Of a stretch of DNA of 6,494 nucleotides, positions 3,481 through 6,494 are shown piece by piece. The notes under the pieces were generated by a model, which saw nothing but the letters and a program-made list of their open reading frames with translations, was not told the DNA's origin and ran no database searches. How positions within the stretch are numbered: position 1 is the stretch's first letter; every line of letters begins with the position of its first letter. The stretch is from Muribaculaceae bacterium. GTDB lineage: Bacteria > Bacteroidota > Bacteroidia > Bacteroidales > Muribaculaceae. The translations under genes were made by a program, and so were the position numbers. The stretch is taken from contig VSPF01000154.1 of NCBI GenBank assembly GCA_009775195.1, forward strand, positions 1 through 6,494, written 5' to 3'.

Positions 3481-5432
3481 TAATCTTTGAGGTAGTAGGG
3501 GGTGCTGTAGCCCGCGCCCTTCAGGGGCAAATCGCGGCACCAGTCTATCGGTTCGCTAAACAGGGCCTCTACGTCGGCAAGCGGACGGTCGATGGGCGCC
3601 TCGACTATGATTTCGTCGTGGACGTGGAAGACGATGGGCAGCTTCTCGCGCCGGGCGCGAAGCATTACTATACCTAATATGTCGCGTGCGGTAGCCTGTA
3701 CGATATTCTCGACCAGCTTGCCGCCGTAGGTGCGCAGGGTCTCCCACTTCTTCGTCACCTGGTTTAGGCCCTCGTACTCGATGACCTCGTGGTCGCCGCG
3801 CCATCCGTCGTCGTACTCCTTGCCCACCCTTGCGCGAGGGTAGCAGATGGTGCGTCCCGACGGCAGGGTGATAAGCAGCATACCCCAGCGGAAGCCCACC
3901 GTTATGCCACGGTGTATCGTCACGGCATTGCCGGTCTTAATGGCTGCTATGGCAGCCTTCTCGACTATGGCCCACAGCCGCACGATATGGGGATTAGCCT
4001 CGCGCCACAGCCTCACCGTCTGCCGTTCCTCATACTCGCTCAGCCCAAGGTGAGAGCCGCCCATTGCCTCCAGTGCAGCTATACCGCCGCCGTAGCCCAG
4101 GGCCAACACCGAGATTTTGCCCTTCTGGCGCAGGTGGCTGTTCTTGCCGTGCTTCTCCACGGGCACGCCGAACATCTGCGAGGCCGTGGCGCAGTAGATG
4201 TCGCCGCCGTTCCTGAACACGTCGAGCACCCAGCCCTCGCCGGCAATCCACGCTATCACCCTGGCCTCGATAGCGGAAAAGTCGCAGACGTGCAGGATAT
4301 GACCGGGCGAGGCGATAAAAGCCGTGCGTATTAGTTCGCTTAATACCTGTGTGACGTTGGCATAGTTCAATTCGAATTCTTCCAAATCACCGGCTTTTAC
4401 GAGTGCCCGGGCATAGTCGAGGTCCGACAAGTGGTTTTGAGGCAGGTTCTGCACCTGCACCAACCTGCCGGCCCAGCGGCCTGTACGCGCGGCACCGTAG
4501 AACTGCAGCAGCCCGTGTATACGTCCGTCGTCGCACACGCATGTCCGCATGGCCTCGTACTTCTTGTTAGAGGTCTTTGCCATCTCTCGGCGAAGGGCCA
4601 TCACCCTCTTCGCCTGTGGCCACGCTGTCAGTGACTCCTCGATTTCGTCGATGTTCTTTTTGCCGATGCTGGCGTAGAACATGCCGGTGGTCCTGCGCAG
4701 GTACTCCTTGAGCTGCGCGGCGCTGTTGGGGTTCTCCATACCCGTCAGTTCCTGCGCCTCTTTCAGCAGCTCTGCCTTGTAGTCGCGGTCGAAGCTTGCG
4801 GCGTTGTCTACCAGTGCGCGGTCGATAAGCACGCCACGGTCGTTAATCTCCTGGTCGGCGACATACAGCTCCTCGTCAAAAGCAGGGGCTTCCAAGCGGC
4901 GCACTTTGGCTAATAACGCCTGTTCCACCTCTACGTCGCGGACGCAGTAGGCCTTGAAGGTGGCCCAGCGGTCGGGGGCTGCCTCCGGCATGTGCCGTAC
5001 ACCGTTACGCCCCGGCACCGAGAAGAAGCGTATCAGGGAGCGCCCCTCTTCCATCTTGCCATTGTCGAGTCGCAGCACCTCGCCGCACTGGCCCAGCGAC
5101 AGGGGCAAACCCATCCGCGCGGCGCGTACCATGGTGCACTTCCACTGCGCCGGGTCCATGGGCTTGCCGAGTCCGAAATGCTTGCTAAGGCAGATGCGCT
5201 CAAAGGCGGCGTTCCATGCCGTTTTGATTACTTCCGGGTCTATGAGTGCGTTATATATTTCGTCGGGCAATTCCTCGCCCTGCGCGAAGTCAACGCACGT
5301 CACGGGGCCGTTGTCGATGCTGTAGGCGAATAAAAGCACCGCGAAGTCGGGAGCCTCGACGTACCTGTATACACCGCACTTGGCCAGGTCGTAGCTGCTA
5401 TAGGTCTCTATGTCTATGCCTAATTCTTTCAT
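3480..5432 (-). CDS. Phage DNA polymerase, family A (PolA-like), with 3'-5' exonuclease domain
   Basis: The protein has 650 residues and lacks the 5'-nuclease domain of bacterial Pol I, as is usual for phage replicases. Residues 1-180 are a DnaQ-like proofreading domain: DIE (D7, E9), NAAFE (74-78) and the YxxxD site Y162/D166. The polymerase domain holds motif A DFSAIEAR (384-391), the O-helix R435...K439...YG (447-448) and motif C HDE (605-607). In the O-helix, leucine 443 sits where E. coli Pol I has Phe762. It would replicate phage DNA with the primase encoded downstream. The true start is ATG at 5432, which overlaps the upstream stop as ATGA and begins directly with the exonuclease motif MKELGIDIETYSS; an open frame up to 5717 lies over the upstream gene and is not credible. 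All catalytic residues appear intact. The second exonuclease acid is glutamate (E78) where Pol I has aspartate. Confidence 0.96.
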   Translation of the reverse strand: MKELGIDIETYSSYDLAKCGVYRYVEAPDFAVLLFAYSIDNGPVTCVDFAQGEELPDEIYNALIDPEVIKTAWNAAFERICLSKHFGLGKPMDPAQWKCTMVRAARMGLPLSLGQCGEVLRLDNGKMEEGRSLIRFFSVPGRNGVRHMPEAAPDRWATFKAYCVRDVEVEQALLAKVRRLEAPAFDEELYVADQEINDRGVLIDRALVDNAASFDRDYKAELLKEAQELTGMENPNSAAQLKEYLRRTTGMFYASIGKKNIDEIEESLTAWPQAKRVMALRREMAKTSNKKYEAMRTCVCDDGRIHGLLQFYGAARTGRWAGRLVQVQNLPQNHLSDLDYARALVKAGDLEEFELNYANVTQVLSELIRTAFIASPGHILHVCDFSAIEARVIAWIAGEGWVLDVFRNGGDIYCATASQMFGVPVEKHGKNSHLRQKGKISVLALGYGGGIAALEAMGGSHLGLSEYEERQTVRLWREANPHIVRLWAIVEKAAIAAIKTGNAVTIHRGITVGFRWGMLLITLPSGRTICYPRARVGKEYDDGWRGDHEVIEYEGLNQVTKKWETLRTYGGKLVENIVQATARDILGIVMLRARREKLPIVFHVHDEIIVEAPIDRPLADVEALFSEPIDWCRDLPLKGAGYSTPYYLKD

Positions 5433-5773
5433 AAAATTTCTTCGTATTTGATTACCTTCCGTGCGAAGTAGGCGCGGCATTTGACGAGTTTGCCTTTCTT
5501 GTCCTTTTCGTGGTCGGTAATATGTATCTCGTATTCTTCCATAAGGAAGCGGTCTACATTCTCCTTGCTTGACAGGATAAGGTCGAGGGTGGCCTTGTTG
5601 ATTACCTTGTCCTCGGCGGTCACTTTCCTTGCGCCGCCGGGGTGCGGCTCCTCGCAAAGAAGGTGTTCGCGCAGCCGTAGAAGCATCTCTCGCGCCCCTT
5701 TGATGTACCATGCCCAAATCTGCAATTTGCGCAGCCGGTGTGCGTCTGCAAGTTGGGAACTTAAATCGGGCAT
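5429..5773 (-). CDS. Hypothetical phage protein (114 aa) coupled to the polymerase
   Basis: I do not recognise this protein with confidence. It is soluble and charged. Residues 5-40 are helical and arginine/leucine-rich (HRLRKLQIWAWYIKGAREML, then LRLREHLL). Residues 55-82 form a second helical part (DKVINKATLDLILSSKENVD). The end has strand-like EYEIHITDHEKDKKGK and CRAYFARKVIKYEEIL. Its stop overlaps the polymerase start as ATGA and its start lies 13 nt inside the HNH gene, so it is made together with replication proteins; a role as a polymerase accessory or DNA-binding factor is only an inference from position. An A-rich stretch (TTAAAGAAATTGAATAT) precedes the ATG rather than a Shine-Dalgarno. 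Confidence 0.7.
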   Translation of the reverse strand: MPDLSSQLADAHRLRKLQIWAWYIKGAREMLLRLREHLLCEEPHPGGARKVTAEDKVINKATLDLILSSKENVDRFLMEEYEIHITDHEKDKKGKLVKCRAYFARKVIKYEEIL

Positions 5774-6153
5774 ATATTCAATTTCTTTAATCTCTCTATC
5801 TCGTGCAGCCGTGCGTGGCAGTCATGGCAGAGGGCCATGAGGTTGTCGAGGTCGAACTCCAACTCCGGGTGCGTGAGTCTCGGCTTGACATGGTGCGGGC
5901 TTATGGTCTTCCAGTCGAGTTCGCAGCCGCATATCTCGCATTTATGCCCAGCCCTATCGAGGAGCCGCCCGCGAAGCTTGCGTCTCTTTTTCTTGCGCTG
6001 CTGCTTTTCAAACTGTATCGGCTGCATTGCGTGGTGCGCTATATATAGGTTGTAGCTGCCGAACTTCAGCCGCAGGTATCTGGGGGTCAGCCTTGTTTTG
6101 AAAAAGCCCTTTTGGCGCAGGCGTTTCAACGCCGATATTATTGTCAGCCCCAT
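5761..6153 (-). CDS. HNH endonuclease (130 aa)
   Basis: A C-terminal HNH domain (about 70-119) shows the zinc cysteine pair C72-x2-C75, the catalytic SPHHVK (H87, H88), the middle asparagine in LDNLMALC (N104), the second pair C109-x2-C112 and the final histidine H117. The N-terminal half carries a basic patch at 51-62 (QRKKKRRKLRGR) suited to DNA binding. The ATG at 6153 was chosen because it overlaps the upstream stop as TGATG and begins a plausible protein; an open frame extends to 6288 but overlaps the membrane-protein gene. Such proteins cut or nick DNA; in phages they act as free-standing homing enzymes, in DNA processing or in packaging. Placed among replication genes, either homing or a recombination role is possible. 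The active site looks complete. Confidence 0.88.
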   Translation of the reverse strand: MGLTIISALKRLRQKGFFKTRLTPRYLRLKFGSYNLYIAHHAMQPIQFEKQQRKKKRRKLRGRLLDRAGHKCEICGCELDWKTISPHHVKPRLTHPELEFDLDNLMALCHDCHARLHEIERLKKLNICPI

Positions 6154-6329
6154 CACTCTTCGTCGCTGACGCCCCTTAATAATTCTTCGGTTGCCTCGTT
6201 GGTTGTCTGAGCCATGGCACATATGGCATCGAACACGAGGGCCACCGGCAGCCCTACTGTGCGGAATATGATTGTCAGTGTGGCGCATATCACGGCACCG
6301 GCGAGGTATATCGCTTTCTTTGCTTTCAT
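6153..6329 (-). CDS. Small membrane protein (58 aa)
   Basis: The protein starts MKAKKA and has a hydrophobic stretch over about 7-40 in two halves (IYLAGAVICATLTIIF and VGLPVALVFDAICAMA) separated by RT, then an acidic tail (TNEATEELLRGVSDEE). This fits one or two membrane segments with the tail in the cytoplasm. I place the start at 6329, preceded by an A-rich AAACAAAAG. An alternative in-frame ATG at 6350 would add MPLNKRP, but it lies inside the stem of a strong hairpin. An open frame reaches 6449 but would cover the DUF2815-like gene. The function is unknown. The gene is coupled to the HNH gene by TGATG. Confidence 0.6.
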   Translation of the reverse strand: MKAKKAIYLAGAVICATLTIIFRTVGLPVALVFDAICAMAQTTNEATEELLRGVSDEE

Positions 6330-6346
6330 GGGTCTTTTGTTTAGGG

Positions 6347-6379
6347 GCATACCCCCGGGTACAGCCCCGGTAGGTATGC
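6347..6379 (-). promoter_or_regulatory. Strong hairpin between the DUF2815-like gene and the small membrane protein
   Basis: An outer stem of 7 bp (GCATACC / GGTATGC at 6373-6379 and 6347-6353) encloses an inner 5-bp all-GC stem (CCGGG / CCCGG at 6366-6370 and 6355-6359) with a 6-nt loop at 6360-6365 and a small internal bulge. No U-run follows, so it is not a standard intrinsic terminator. It could block the ATG at 6350, stabilise an mRNA end, or reduce expression of the genes after DUF2815. Confidence 0.55.
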
Positions 6380-6399
6380 AGGTTGTGGTGATTTGTGGT

Positions 6400-6494
6400 T
6401 TACAGGTCGTCTTCGTCTTCGTCGATGCCGGCAAAGTCGTTTTCGGCACTGGTGCGGCCGCCGAGCTTCTCGTCGTCCTTAAACTTCATAATGT
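6400..6494 (-). CDS. C-terminal tail of a DUF2815-like (ssDNA-binding-like) phage protein (partial, 5' end outside window)
   Basis: Only the last 30 residues are visible. They read KFKDDEKLGG (3-12), then RTSAENDF (13-20), and end with a run of acidic residues, IDEDEDDL. A 'DGExLGG+xxxEDxF' segment followed by an acidic tail is how I remember the end of the DUF2815 family, which lies next to a DUF2800 nuclease and upstream of a family A polymerase and VapE in many temperate phages. Acidic tails are also typical of single-stranded DNA-binding proteins, where they recruit partners. An ATG at 6489 is visible, but the peptide it would start would be only a fragment of this pattern, so I read it as internal. 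The identification rests on 30 residues and neighbours, so it is tentative. Confidence 0.5.
   Translation of the reverse strand, partial: IMKFKDDEKLGGRTSAENDFAGIDEDEDDL

Noticed and set aside
3789..4334. 181-codon plus-strand ORF antisense to the polymerase
   Set aside because: It is the reverse shadow of conserved polymerase motifs in GC-rich codons, with no ribosome binding site and no recognisable domain.
5433..5717. Extension of the polymerase frame upstream to an ATG at 5717
   Set aside because: The 95 extra residues are arginine-rich low-complexity translation lying over the 114-residue gene; the ATG at 5432 gives the family's normal N-terminus and an ATGA overlap.
5761..6153. HNH gene as part of a mobile intron or intein
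   Set aside because: The gene is free-standing and coupled to both neighbours; the polymerase is uninterrupted and no intron-like structure flanks it.
6154..6288. Extension of the HNH gene upstream to 6288
   Set aside because: It would cover most of the membrane-protein gene, and the added sequence has no family resemblance; TGATG at 6153 marks the start.
6347..6379. Hairpin as a rho-independent terminator
   Set aside because: No run of U follows the stem on the transcribed strand, and coupled genes continue directly downstream.

Overview
The window is a compact phage or prophage replication block in which every supportable gene reads on the minus strand, so transcription runs from base 6494 down to base 1. 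The three genes that define it are a family A DNA polymerase with a 3'-5' exonuclease domain (3480-5432), the N-terminal part of a VapE-type primase-helicase with an archaeo-eukaryotic primase domain (1-1026, cut by the left edge), and, cut by the right edge, the acidic tail of a protein that looks like the phage DUF2815 (ssDNA-binding-like) family. This gene set is typical of temperate siphophages of gut anaerobes. Several small proteins look, from memory, like those of phages of gut Bacteroidales, but two genes have textbook AGGAGG ribosome binding sites, which are uncommon in that phylum. The host is therefore a guess: Bacteroidales first, a Firmicute second.

Layout in transcription order: DUF2815-like tail (6400-6494); a spacer with a strong hairpin (6347-6379); a small membrane protein (6153-6329); an HNH nuclease (5761-6153); an unknown 114-residue protein (5429-5773); DNA polymerase (3480-5432); an AT-rich spacer of four 10-bp phased repeats (3441-3480); an AT-richer cassette of about eleven small genes (1066-3441); a possible 16-codon ORF (1026-1076); and the primase-helicase. 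Nearly all junctions overlap or abut (ATGA, TAATG, TGATG, or 8 to 14 nt overlaps), so the block probably behaves as one translationally coupled operon. The longer spacers are at 3442-3479 and 6330-6399. No intergenic stretch exceeds 100 bases.

The small-gene cassette contains a lipoprotein, a membrane peptide, recognisable but uncharacterised phage proteins, and two tandem four-cysteine mini-proteins (51 and 53 residues) that are too short for ordinary gene finding and appear to be paralogues. Both are joined to the next gene by the same 11-nt start/stop overlap, and a third version of that overlap precedes the primase. The cassette sits between the polymerase and the primase, a place where phages often carry accessory genes, and is the part of the window most likely to hold undescribed functions. 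I saw no tRNA, rRNA, CRISPR array, insertion sequence or integrase.
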